From NCBI RefSeq assembly GCF_910585845.1, contig NZ_CAJUHF010000007.1, positions 40,548 through 104,547 of the forward strand: DNA of 64,000 nucleotides, read 5' to 3'. Made by a program: the position numbers and the translations under genes. The stretch's first letter is position 1. Each line of letters starts with the position of its first letter. The notes under the pieces were generated by a model. The model was not told the DNA's origin. It did not search any database and worked only from the letters and a program-made list of their open reading frames with translations. Source of the stretch: an uncultured Bacteroides sp. GTDB lineage: Bacteria; Bacteroidota; Bacteroidia; Bacteroidales; Bacteroidaceae. Below are positions 9,550-19,042 of this stretch, piece by piece.

Positions 9550-12108
9550 ATGCTTATGAAGAAAATACTACTTCTGTTTCTGGTGCTGTTTTATACAGTC
9601 TCCACATGGGCTGCCCGTCGTACTGCCGAGGAGGCATTCGACATAGCATGCTCGTTCTTTGCCCGTAATGCCGCGACGCGCTCTGCCGATGAAGTCAAAC
9701 TGGTTGCGGTATCAGGTGAGTTGCTCAATGCAGGAGGCGTCACACGTACTGCTCCCGGTGAGTCTTCTTTCTATATATATAATAAAGGTGTAGATGCCTA
9801 TGTGATTGTTTCGGGCGACGACCGCATGAAGCCCGTGTTAGGATATTCGGACAACGGGGCTTTTGTCGTTGCAGGCATACCCTCGAACATACAGGCATGG
9901 CTGGCGGAATACGATGCCCAGTATGCGTCGCTGAACGAGGGCGGGCAGAGGCGGAAGGAACCGTTCTTGATGACGCGTGCCGCAACCCTCCCGGAGAGCG
10001 TGGCTCCTTTGCTGAAAGATATCAGCTGGAATCAGGACGAACCCTATAACAATGCCTGCCCGCAGATGGGGACGGGGCGCGCCATGACCGGATGCGTTGC
10101 CACGGCAATGGCGATGGTGATGAAGTATCATAACTATCCGGAAAAGGGAATAGGTACTCATACCTACAAGGCTGCAGACGGAAAAGAATATTCCTTTGAT
10201 TTCGAAAATGCTACTTTCGACTGGCAGAACATGCTGCCGCAGTACATCCAAGGAAACTACACTACCGTGCAGGCTTCCGCCGTTGCGAAACTGATGTATG
10301 CCTGCGGTGTGTCGGTGGACATGGGTTATGGCGCGAATGCTTCCGGTGCCTATTCCTATCGGGTGGGACAGGCGTTGATAGACTACTTCGGCTATGACGA
10401 AGGCATCGGCTATGTCTGTCGGGATTATTTCACGTCGAAAGAGTGGATGAACATGATCAAGACGGAACTGAGTGAAGGAAGGCCCGTATTCTATAACGGT
10501 GCGTCCAAAGACGTGGGACATGCTTTTGTCTTCGACGGCTATGACGCGCAAGAGATGGTGCACGTGAACTGGGGATGGGGAGGAGCCAACAACGGTTATT
10601 TCGAAGTCGCTACGCTTAATCCGGATACTCCGGGCATTGGTGGTGGTACCAACTTAGGAGGTGGATTCACCATGCAGCAAGGAATGGTTATCGGTGTGCA
10701 GCCCCCTACAGCTTCGCCTCTCTATACGTCGCATTTCTTTCTGACAGAGGTGACGTCAGACAAGAACAACTTTGCTAAAGGCGAAGCGTTCAATCTGTCC
10801 GTTGCCGGAATATACAACATGACTACGAAGTTCAAAGGCGGAAGTTTAGGCGTGATTGCCGAAAAGGATGGCAAGCAGACGGTGTTGTGGAATGTGGCAC
10901 TTGAAGATGTAAACACAAACTATGGATACAGGTCATTCTCTTGTAATGGTATAACCGTTCCTGCCGCTTTGGCCGACGGTACCTACGCGCTGTACCTGGC
11001 TACTAAGGACAATCGCGAGAGCGCATGGAGCCGTGTGCGTGGAGGCTATGGCGCAGAGGCGCAGTTCATGCTGGCAGTTACAGGCAACAACTGTGTGCTG
11101 AACCCCTTTGCGGGCGCTTTAGACGTGGAGAACGACTTGGACGGAACAGTGAAAGTGTTGCATAATCTATACAAAGGTCATAAGGGAGACTTCCTGATGA
11201 CACTCTCCAACTCAAATGTTTCCAATGAGTTCTACGGCTTGGCTGGTGTGCTGTTCCTGAAGAAGGGTACCGACGCGCAATTGCAGTTCGTAGGCTTGGC
11301 GGGCTATACCCAACTGACGCTGAATCCCAATACGGTCGGCAAGGAGTTTGCCATTTCCGGCGACTTGACCACCAACCTACAGGAAACGGAGACCGATATT
11401 GCGGCAGGCGATTACTTCATCTGTGCTGGAGTACAGTGGGGAAACTATATATTTGCCTTGGGCGAAGAACTGGTTCCGGTCACTGTGAAGCAGGCTTTCG
11501 GCAGTCCGGATCTGAATGTTATGGATATAGCTTTGGAGAAGGACAAGATTGAAGTAGGAGAGAAGTTGAAACTGACGGCTAAACTGTCGTTGAAGGGAAC
11601 GGGTGTCGTGTACGACAAGACACTGATGGCAGCCATCTTCCCGGCAGCGGGAGGCAGCACGAGCAATCTGCACTACGCCAATGTGTTTGTAGAGAAAGGG
11701 GAGGCGCAGGACTTCGAAATGCAGATAGACCCGCAAGTAGGTGTGGGCAACTATTTCATCTGCCTGTACAAGCCCACTCTGCTGGGGCAATATGACGGGA
11801 GTAATCCTTTGTGTCGCATTAATTTCTCCGTAAGTCCGTACACGTCCATCGAGGAAGAACGTGCAGGGCAGGCCGGAGTGAAAATCTATCAACATCCGTC
11901 CGAAGAGGTTCTGCGAGTTTGCACGGATAGCGAGGTGTACATGATATCGCTCTATAACCTGGCGGGACAGCAAGTGATATGTAATCAAGTGTCCGAAAGC
12001 TGCAGAGAATATTCCGTTCCGGTAAACGGACTGTCATCAGGCTGTTATATCGTAGTCGTACGGTTGGCGGATGGAACTGTTCATCGGAGCAAATTTATAA
12101 AACGATGA
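9550..12108 (+). CDS. C10-family cysteine protease (streptopain-like), secreted
   Basis: Secreted papain-fold protease related to streptococcal SpeB and Bacteroides fragilis Bfp proteases. The start at 9550 (or 9556) places a clear signal peptide (KKILLLFLVLFYTVSTWAA) at the N-terminus; an upstream in-frame Met at 9520 would bury it. A propeptide-like region follows, then the catalytic Cys in TGCVATAMAMVMKYHNYP (Cys180 counted from 9556), His in GHAFVFDGYD (His322) and the NWGWGG motif. Residues about 400-750 are beta-rich repeats. The last 80 residues (LYNLAGQQV, then LSSGCYIVVVRLADGTVHRSKFIKR split as GCYIVVV and KFIKR) resemble type IX secretion C-terminal sorting domains. Next to another C10 gene, which points to a proteolysis locus. 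Confidence 0.92.
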   Translation: MLMKKILLLFLVLFYTVSTWAARRTAEEAFDIACSFFARNAATRSADEVKLVAVSGELLNAGGVTRTAPGESSFYIYNKGVDAYVIVSGDDRMKPVLGYSDNGAFVVAGIPSNIQAWLAEYDAQYASLNEGGQRRKEPFLMTRAATLPESVAPLLKDISWNQDEPYNNACPQMGTGRAMTGCVATAMAMVMKYHNYPEKGIGTHTYKAADGKEYSFDFENATFDWQNMLPQYIQGNYTTVQASAVAKLMYACGVSVDMGYGANASGAYSYRVGQALIDYFGYDEGIGYVCRDYFTSKEWMNMIKTELSEGRPVFYNGASKDVGHAFVFDGYDAQEMVHVNWGWGGANNGYFEVATLNPDTPGIGGGTNLGGGFTMQQGMVIGVQPPTASPLYTSHFFLTEVTSDKNNFAKGEAFNLSVAGIYNMTTKFKGGSLGVIAEKDGKQTVLWNVALEDVNTNYGYRSFSCNGITVPAALADGTYALYLATKDNRESAWSRVRGGYGAEAQFMLAVTGNNCVLNPFAGALDVENDLDGTVKVLHNLYKGHKGDFLMTLSNSNVSNEFYGLAGVLFLKKGTDAQLQFVGLAGYTQLTLNPNTVGKEFAISGDLTTNLQETETDIAAGDYFICAGVQWGNYIFALGEELVPVTVKQAFGSPDLNVMDIALEKDKIEVGEKLKLTAKLSLKGTGVVYDKTLMAAIFPAAGGSTSNLHYANVFVEKGEAQDFEMQIDPQVGVGNYFICLYKPTLLGQYDGSNPLCRINFSVSPYTSIEEERAGQAGVKIYQHPSEEVLRVCTDSEVYMISLYNLAGQQVICNQVSESCREYSVPVNGLSSGCYIVVVRLADGTVHRSKFIKR

Positions 12109-12569
12109 AACGGGTGTAGTAGCCACATACTATGGACGGTAGCTATTCGGCTACGATGTGGCGAAATACCGGTTCCTGGTACTTCTGTTTTCCTCTCACG
12201 AGACGGATAAATTCCTCTCGTGAGACAAAAAAAATCGTCTCATGGGATGAAAAAAAGCATCTCGTGAGACGATTTTTTTCGTCTCGTGAGAGGAATAGGA
12301 AGGACTTCTTGACCGGACAACGGCAGGAAGTATGAGTTATTGTGTTTCTATTTATATTTTTTAAGATGCTGACACATCTATTTGTTATCAGAATATAACT
12401 ATTTTTGCGCCTCGAATGAGACGGGACGTAAACGAATGGGTTTGATTATTGATATAAAGTGTTATTAATGAATACTTCAAACCTGTTATTTCAGATCTGC
12501 TCATGTCGTTTGATTTTGAAATTCATATTTAAACATTCATTAATTCTTAATTAAAAGTTATTAGTTTTT
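12109..12569 (+). promoter_or_regulatory. Intergenic region between the two C10 protease genes
   Basis: About 460 bp without a convincing gene. It holds the nested hairpin at 12192-12293, then TATTTTTG at 12400-12407, an exact -7 box. A TTTG lies at 12381-12384, but the 15-base spacing is short. This promoter would give the second protease gene a leader of about 150 bases. A small open frame at 12132-12335 runs through the hairpin and is not believed. Confidence 0.45.
12192..12293. repeat. Nested hairpin with five copies of a CTCTCGTGAGAC-like element
   Basis: Outer arms 12192-12205 and 12280-12293 are perfectly complementary (14 bp). Inner arms 12228-12249 and 12258-12279 pair over 22 bp with only two G-U pairs, closing an eight-base A-rich loop. 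A further copy of the element at 12214-12226 is left between the left arms. It may terminate the first protease transcript, but it is much longer than needed for that. Confidence 0.75.
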
Positions 12570-15500
12570 ATGTTGAAACACTTTTTGCAAGTGCTGCTTT
12601 TTCTGTGGTGTGTGGGTTGTCCGTTCAACCTTCACGCTAAAGTCTTGACTCCTGAAGAGGCTGCGAAGACCGCCACTGAGTTTTTCAGTGCAGGTAACAC
12701 CTCCCGTTTGGGAAATTCTGATGCTTTGGAGTTGGCGCATACCGCCAAGAAGAGTGATGGAACTCCTGTTTATTATGTATTCAATGCTAAGAACGGCCGT
12801 GGTTTTATTATCATATCGGCCGATGATAAGGCAGTTCCGGTCGTGGGATATTCGTATGAATCTTCATTTGTGCCGGAAAAAGTTTCCGATGTCACAGCAA
12901 CGATGCTGGACAACGCGGTGAAACCGGTTGCAAACAGTAGCTTCGGGCTTCGTCAACGCGTGGTGACCAGAGTCTCTTCGGGAAAGGTTCTTTCTACTCC
13001 GGAATGGAGCCAGGAATCTCCGTTCAATTCACAGATACCGAACTATAGGCTTGTGGGATGCGTGGGAACGGCTTTGGCAACGGTCATGAAGTACCATAAT
13101 TATCCTGCGGCTGGTCATGGCTCGCTTGATGGAACGGACTTCAACACCCAATATGATTGGAAACACATGCGGATGGATAATTACCGTAGAGGCTATACAG
13201 CCGAAGAGGCGGATGCAGTGGCTACGCTGATGGCACATTGTGCCATATCCATCAAGACAGATTTCGGAATGTCGGGATCGAGTGCTTTCGAGGTGCGTGT
13301 GCCTGCTGCGCTGATTTCATTCTTCGGATATGATTCGGGAGTATCTTACAAGAAACGTTCGGAGACCGATCGTGAAATGTGGGATGCCATTATCGTAGAT
13401 GAAATAGAGGCGGGACGTCCGGTCATCTACAGCGGGCAGGATGTTTCGGCGGGACATGCTTTCGTGTGCGATGGATATGAGATGAGAGGTTCCGTTCCCT
13501 ACTTCCATATCAATTGGGGATGGGGTGGTGCTGCCAACGGCTATTTCTCTTCTGATGCACTCAATCCTACGGTGAGCACATCTCATAGTTTCAATGACCA
13601 GACTACGATCATATACAACATTAAGCCTGCTGCTACAAGCACAAACTGGTCGCCGGTGCATCTCACGGCAGATGAGTACCAGATTGGTATGACGTCGGAC
13701 GTGACTGACATTGAGGCTGGCACGAAGTTCAGCGTACGTGCCGGTGCTTTGAAGAACGTATCCTACGAAACCTTCTCCGGAAAGATTGCCGTGGCGCTTT
13801 TTGCTGCCGATGGTCGCATGAAGGCATTGTTGAATGAAGGCAAGGGGCTGACGCTGCAATCGATACAGTTGATGTCGCGTCTTTATGCCGATTTCGATTG
13901 TGTGGTGCCTGCCGGAACGGAGGTGGCTGCCGATGATGTGATCCGTATGGTGACTCAGAGTAATGGTTCGTCTGAATGGTTGCCCGTTACCGGAGACCTG
14001 ATCACTGCCAATGAGGTGAAGGCGAAAAACTATACTATCCCTTATTGGGCAATAGACATCCCTACCAGCGTGGACGGAGCTGTCGTTTCGGATGCAGCAA
14101 GTCGTGTGATCAAAGGGCGAGACTATGCCTTCAAGGTGGTGCCGGCTTCGGCAGACAAGGTAGTGACGGTGAAGGTAAACGGCTTTATCCTCTCTCCGGA
14201 CGCTAACCATATATATAAGGTGAACAATGTGGCTTCCGACCAGCAGATACGTATCATTGTACAGTCTGCCGATGAAGTCGTGGCAAAACGCAATTTGTGG
14301 GTGACTGCCGGAGGGCTTGCCAACCTGGTCGGCGAAGCCGATGCCGGTACCATCAAGGAACTGACACTCTACGGAACAATCGACGCTCGCGACTTCACTT
14401 TTATACGCGAACGCATGAAGGTGACCCTGCTCGACATTTCCGGTGTGAACATCGTGGCCAACGGCTCGAATCCTGCCAATGCCATTCCTACCAAGGCTTT
14501 CAGCGGATACGGTTCATTGCAGGGCATCAAGCTGCCCAAGTCCCTTACTACGCTGAAGAACGGGTGTTTCAACGCTACGGGCTTGCGCTCGATTGAGATT
14601 CCGGCATCGGTAGGGACATACGAATATAACATCTTCTTGAATTGCAGCAACCTGAGCGAAGTGATTGTACGTCGCCAGTCGCCGGCATGGGTCAACTGGT
14701 GTGTGTTTGTCGGAACGCCCCTGTCGAAACTTGTGGTGCCGGTAGGGGCTAAGGCTGCCTACGAGGCGAAGGAGAACTGGCAGGACTTCAAGGAGATTGT
14801 AGAAGAGAATGCCACTCCGGAGACGGCATACACGGTGGTGCTGGAAGAGATGGAAGGTGTGAAGATCACACCGGAGACAGAGCAGCTGACAGTGGCACCC
14901 GGTTCTGCTTTCTCGTTTACGGTAGAGATTGACAATCGTTTTGGAGATGCCCGTATGGAGGTGTTTGCCAATACAACGAAGCTGAATGCAGGGACAGACG
15001 GACGATATACGGTCACGATTCATGCCAACACCATGATTCATGCCGATTTTGTATATCCGCAGTCCACTTCCTACGATTCTTCGTGGAAGCTGACCGACTC
15101 AAGAGGCGGTGTAGGATTGGCTACCGATGTGATCAATGTGATTGCCGGTAAGGCGTTCTCTATACGTGCCAATGCACTGGCTATTCCTCAGGATGACGCC
15201 TCGATGTTCTACGCAGCTGTGCTTACAGATGCCAATGGAGCAATCAAGGAGTTTATCTCACCGGTCTTCACCAATTCCGGAACGAACTATGGCGATCTGC
15301 CTTGCACGTTCAATTGCCAGGTGAAGGAGTCTACGGTTCGCGAAGGCAATCTTGTGCGCATAGCCACCTCTTATAATAAGAAAACTTGGCATCTGGTGAA
15401 GGGCATCAATGGGAATGTGAAAGACTCTATCTGTGCTATAGGTAATGAAGTGGTTTATCACAGGGTGAACATGCCGTCCACCATTCAAGGGGCTACCATC

Positions 15501-18242
15501 CAGGGGGCTGTGAGCGAGATTGTTCATGGCATGGACTTTTCGTGCAAGGTGATGCCGGTTTCTGTGGCCGATGCGATAACGGTTCAGGTCAACGGTAAAC
15601 TGGTGGCAGACCGTGTCGGTGTGGCTCAGGTAAAAGTTGAGAGCGTGCGCGAGGATCTTGATATCTCCATACAGGTTGTGGCAGCCGGCGACGAAACCTA
15701 TACGGCACTCAATATCCATGCCGGCGAGCTGGCTTCCAAAGTAACGGAATCCGCTTTCCCCTCGCGCCTCAAGCTGATGGGAGAGATGAATGCTGCCGAT
15801 TTCAAAGTATTGCAGGACAATGCTTCCAAACTGGTGGCGCTCGATTTGGCAGACGTGACTATAAAGAGCTATCCCAACCCGAATGCTTTGCCTTCCAATG
15901 CCTTTGCTGCATCAAATCCTACGCAGGCTACCGCACTGACAACGATCATCCTGCCTAAGAATCTGGAGAGCATAGAAGAGAATGCATTCTACCGCTGTGC
16001 AAACGTACAGGAGATCACGATACCGGCTACGGTGATCTACATCGGAAACGGCGCATTCGCTGCATGTATCAAGCTGACGAAGATCGTTGCTTTGTCGAAG
16101 ACGCCGGTTCAGCTGAAAAACAATCCTTTCCCGACAAATACGGAGGGCATTACCCTCGAAGTGCCGCAAGGCGCCGAAGAGGCGTATGCAAGCAGCGAGT
16201 ACTGGAAAGACCTTGCCAGCAAGACGAGCGAGGTGTTCTTTAATATTCAGATAGACCAGTCCAGATGTTTCCAATATACGCAACGCGATATATTGACTCA
16301 TATTCCTCATCCCGGCAATTCTACTAAGACCGTGATGTTGGGCTTGCCGAATTTCATCCCTACAAGCAATAAGCCCAATCCGGTTTATCGTAAGGGAGTT
16401 GCATTCAAACTCTACGATAATGAGCAGGATAAGACCTCGTTGATTGATCCGCTTGATCCGAGCAACGTTTTTTATCCGGGCGGTTATTATCTGGTTAAGT
16501 TCTATGGTACGGCCAGTCCGGAGTCGTTCAACTATCCGCAGGATCATGTCATTGACATCGTGTTCCACTATGGCATCAAGTTCAATGATGCATCCGGAAA
16601 GGCGAAGATTGAGTTTAAGAATCTCGACGGGGCGAATGTGTGGAGCAACGCGGATATGTCGCTCTTCGTGGAGGGCTCTTCCGAACGCAAGACACTCTAC
16701 AAGGAAGGTTGCGACTATCAGTTTACGGTCACTTCCGAAAATGCAAGTCTGGCACCCGTAGTCAAGATGGGCGGAGAAGAGATGCATGCAGACGAGAACG
16801 GGGTCTATACAATCGCAAACTTGCAGTCGGATGTCACGGTAGACGTCACGATGGCACTTGTGGAAGGCACTGACGTGGTGGTCGGCTCGGAAGAGGTGAC
16901 CGAGATAGACAAAGAAGCTGCCGCTGCCGTAGAAGAACTGGGATTGTCCGGCGAAGTGTCCGACGAGACATTCGCCTATATACGTGAGAACTTCACGTCT
17001 CTCGAGACCCTCGACCTCTCCGCTACGGAAAACAGCGAGATTCCTGCCGCCGCATTTGCCGGAATGGAGAGCCTCGTGACTGTGGTGATTCCCGAAAACG
17101 TCACGGCTATCGGCGAGGGAGCTTTCGAGAATTGTACGAATCTGCAGGCATTGTCACTGAAGTCGGTGAACACGATCGGAGCCGGTGCCTTCGAAGGATG
17201 TACTTCGCTGACCAGCATCACGCTCTATGGCAACTTGCAGGGGGGCGCTACCCGTGCAACAGCGGCAGGTGGCATCACCGACGACTCGTTCAAGGGCATC
17301 AACCCCAACTGTATCATCTATGTAGCCAAAGGTCTGGAAGGCGGTCTCTCTTCCAAATCGAATGTCGTGTTCAATGGTGACGGCAAGTGCGAGGCACTGA
17401 CGGATATCGTTCTCGATGATGCTTCCGCCTTCAATATACCTGCCAGCTTCAATCTTGGAGAGAGAAACATCTCTTTGTCGTTGACGCTGGACTATCCGGT
17501 GAAGGATGCCGGCAAGAGCTGGAAGGGAATCGTCCTGCCGTTTGTTCCTACTCGGATTTTTGACGAGAAGGGGAATGACTTCACAGTGGGGTCTTCCGCT
17601 TTGCACACGGTGAGTATGTTCTCGTTCAACGAAAATGCCCCAGCGCTCGAAAGCCAGGCAGCGATAGAGGTCAACAAACCTTATTTGATGCGTCTGAATG
17701 AAGAGGTGGTGGGAACGGTAGACTTGACCTTCACCGCAAGCAGCACTCAGGCGGCGACAAAGGCCGACGGCACGCTGGCGTTTGATGTTCCCATCACGCC
17801 GGAAGTGGAAACCATCGTGAAGGCAGGCAAGGAGTTCACCCTGCATGGAAACTATGTTCCGCAGAAGGTGGTTCCCGGCATGTATGTGGTGGATGAAGAA
17901 GGATATAGCTTCGAATGCGTCGATGGAGATGAGGAGAACGGTCGGACGATTGCTCCCTTCTCGGTTTATGCGACAGCCAATACGCCGGAAGCAGAGAAGT
18001 CGTTCAAGATTGGTGAAATCATCTTCACCGGCATTGAAGACGGCGTGCAACTGGAGGGAGATAAGCTGCAAGTGTATAAGGACGGTGCGAATCTCGTGAT
18101 GGTTTCGGCTGTGGAACGCGACGTCCGTATCTTCACAGTGTCCGGCATCTGTATTGCGACAGTTACCGTGAAGCCTGGCATGAACACAATCTCCCTTACT
18201 CCGGGCGTGTACATCGTAGATGGCATCAAGGTGATTCTGTAG
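12570..18242 (+). CDS. Giant C10 cysteine protease fused to BspA-like leucine-rich repeats
   Basis: A 1890-residue secreted protein. The N-terminus is a signal peptide (LLFLWCVGCPFNLHA) followed by the C10 propeptide. The protease domain has Cys164 in VGCVGTALATVMKYHNYP, His296 in GHAFVCDGYE and the INWGWGG motif. Three LRR_5/BspA-like blocks follow at about residues 597-745, 1066-1215 and 1457-1593, with units such as IPENVTAIGEGAFENCTNL, each preceded by a D-F-x-x-(I/L)-R/Q helix. Between them are repeated beta-rich modules of about 150 residues, including internal duplications. The C-terminus ends in a short beta module (FTVSGICIATV, then GVYIVDGIKV). The LRR blocks probably bind host or surface proteins and bring the protease to them (inference). 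The frame is intact throughout, so the gene is likely functional. Confidence 0.92.
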   Translation: MLKHFLQVLLFLWCVGCPFNLHAKVLTPEEAAKTATEFFSAGNTSRLGNSDALELAHTAKKSDGTPVYYVFNAKNGRGFIIISADDKAVPVVGYSYESSFVPEKVSDVTATMLDNAVKPVANSSFGLRQRVVTRVSSGKVLSTPEWSQESPFNSQIPNYRLVGCVGTALATVMKYHNYPAAGHGSLDGTDFNTQYDWKHMRMDNYRRGYTAEEADAVATLMAHCAISIKTDFGMSGSSAFEVRVPAALISFFGYDSGVSYKKRSETDREMWDAIIVDEIEAGRPVIYSGQDVSAGHAFVCDGYEMRGSVPYFHINWGWGGAANGYFSSDALNPTVSTSHSFNDQTTIIYNIKPAATSTNWSPVHLTADEYQIGMTSDVTDIEAGTKFSVRAGALKNVSYETFSGKIAVALFAADGRMKALLNEGKGLTLQSIQLMSRLYADFDCVVPAGTEVAADDVIRMVTQSNGSSEWLPVTGDLITANEVKAKNYTIPYWAIDIPTSVDGAVVSDAASRVIKGRDYAFKVVPASADKVVTVKVNGFILSPDANHIYKVNNVASDQQIRIIVQSADEVVAKRNLWVTAGGLANLVGEADAGTIKELTLYGTIDARDFTFIRERMKVTLLDISGVNIVANGSNPANAIPTKAFSGYGSLQGIKLPKSLTTLKNGCFNATGLRSIEIPASVGTYEYNIFLNCSNLSEVIVRRQSPAWVNWCVFVGTPLSKLVVPVGAKAAYEAKENWQDFKEIVEENATPETAYTVVLEEMEGVKITPETEQLTVAPGSAFSFTVEIDNRFGDARMEVFANTTKLNAGTDGRYTVTIHANTMIHADFVYPQSTSYDSSWKLTDSRGGVGLATDVINVIAGKAFSIRANALAIPQDDASMFYAAVLTDANGAIKEFISPVFTNSGTNYGDLPCTFNCQVKESTVREGNLVRIATSYNKKTWHLVKGINGNVKDSICAIGNEVVYHRVNMPSTIQGATIQGAVSEIVHGMDFSCKVMPVSVADAITVQVNGKLVADRVGVAQVKVESVREDLDISIQVVAAGDETYTALNIHAGELASKVTESAFPSRLKLMGEMNAADFKVLQDNASKLVALDLADVTIKSYPNPNALPSNAFAASNPTQATALTTIILPKNLESIEENAFYRCANVQEITIPATVIYIGNGAFAACIKLTKIVALSKTPVQLKNNPFPTNTEGITLEVPQGAEEAYASSEYWKDLASKTSEVFFNIQIDQSRCFQYTQRDILTHIPHPGNSTKTVMLGLPNFIPTSNKPNPVYRKGVAFKLYDNEQDKTSLIDPLDPSNVFYPGGYYLVKFYGTASPESFNYPQDHVIDIVFHYGIKFNDASGKAKIEFKNLDGANVWSNADMSLFVEGSSERKTLYKEGCDYQFTVTSENASLAPVVKMGGEEMHADENGVYTIANLQSDVTVDVTMALVEGTDVVVGSEEVTEIDKEAAAAVEELGLSGEVSDETFAYIRENFTSLETLDLSATENSEIPAAAFAGMESLVTVVIPENVTAIGEGAFENCTNLQALSLKSVNTIGAGAFEGCTSLTSITLYGNLQGGATRATAAGGITDDSFKGINPNCIIYVAKGLEGGLSSKSNVVFNGDGKCEALTDIVLDDASAFNIPASFNLGERNISLSLTLDYPVKDAGKSWKGIVLPFVPTRIFDEKGNDFTVGSSALHTVSMFSFNENAPALESQAAIEVNKPYLMRLNEEVVGTVDLTFTASSTQAATKADGTLAFDVPITPEVETIVKAGKEFTLHGNYVPQKVVPGMYVVDEEGYSFECVDGDEENGRTIAPFSVYATANTPEAEKSFKIGEIIFTGIEDGVQLEGDKLQVYKDGANLVMVSAVERDVRIFTVSGICIATVTVKPGMNTISLTPGVYIVDGIKVIL

Positions 18243-18286
18243 TCATATCTTTTTCCGGAGCCATCCGGATGGATATAAATGACCGA

Positions 18287-18334
18287 TCGGTCATAGAAGT
18301 TCCTTTGGGGCTTCTATGGCCGATTGTTTTTTTG
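18287..18334 (+). terminator. Rho-independent terminator of the giant protease gene
   Basis: A 13-bp stem (18287-18299 with 18311-18323, one G-U pair), an 11-base loop, then TTGTTTTTTT. It lies 45 bp after the stop codon. Confidence 0.9.
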
Positions 18335-18448
18335 CTTTATTTCAGGATGATGCTGCAAACGCGATTCTGCTGATATTTGTTTGCTGATAGCTGCTTTTAG
18401 CTGACACATGCGTTGGAACGGAATGTGCGGAATTATAGGGCTTTCGCG

Positions 18449-18623
18449 CAAAACATATGGAGTTATCAGGCAAAACATACGGAGTTATCAGGCAAAACAT
18501 ACGGAGTTATCATGCAAAACATGCGGGGTTTTCATGCGAAACCTGTGGAGTTTTCAGGCAAAACCTGTGGGGTTATCACGCCAAACCTGCGGAGTTTCAT
18601 GCAAAACATGCAAAGTTCTTGTG
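18449..18623. repeat. Eight-unit 22-bp tandem repeat
   Basis: Eight consecutive units of 22 bp (unit 7 has 21), each close to CAAAACATACGGAGTTATCA plus two bases. Units 1-3 differ by one to three bases, while units 4-8 are more diverged. Because 22 is not a multiple of three, all three plus-strand frames stay open through the array and create spurious ORFs. It lies in a non-coding region. Confidence 0.9.
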
Positions 18624-19042
18624 CCGGAAGTTGTTTTCTGCCTTGAAAAGTCGGCAAACGGGCGTCTTGAAATAGGGAAAGACGGGAGATGGAAATCTAT
18701 TTCAAATGTACGTATTTCTGTATCGAACTGTCTGATAGTGATATATGAAAAAACTTTTTCTTGTTTCCTTCGCAGCTGTAGGTCGGGGCGAAATACGGCA
18801 TTCTCGCTGCATTTGAAAATACAAAATGACAGTTCGGGAGTCACATTCGCTCCTACGAATGAAACACGGCTCTTTCATTTACAGGAGTCGGAGGAGTAGT
18901 GCGAATGAAAGCACCGTGGATAATTGCCCTATTTTTGGGTATTTCACTTTTTTGTCGTACTTTTGGATTGGGAATATTTGTGGGAGTTATCCGAAGCCTG
19001 CTTCTGGCAACTCCTGCAACAGCAACTAAAGCGATTGGTAAG
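18624..19042. other. Intergenic stretch upstream of a small lipoprotein gene
   Basis: No convincing gene. A frame from 18899 runs into the downstream lipoprotein, but its first 48 residues have no support as a leader. At 18863-18889 a short sequence (ACGGCTCTTTCATTTACAGG and following bases) is also present, slightly changed, near 61176-61200. Confidence 0.5.

Noticed and set aside
12132..12335. Small open frame over the nested hairpin
   Set aside because: Its codons follow the repeated element and it has no start signal.
18449..18623. CRISPR-like array
   Set aside because: Units are contiguous at 22 bp with no spacers, and no cas genes are near.
18408..18899. A 163-residue open frame with Lys, Gln and Cys repeats through the 22-bp array
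   Set aside because: All three frames stay open because the unit length is not a multiple of three; codon content follows the repeat, and there is no start site or signal.
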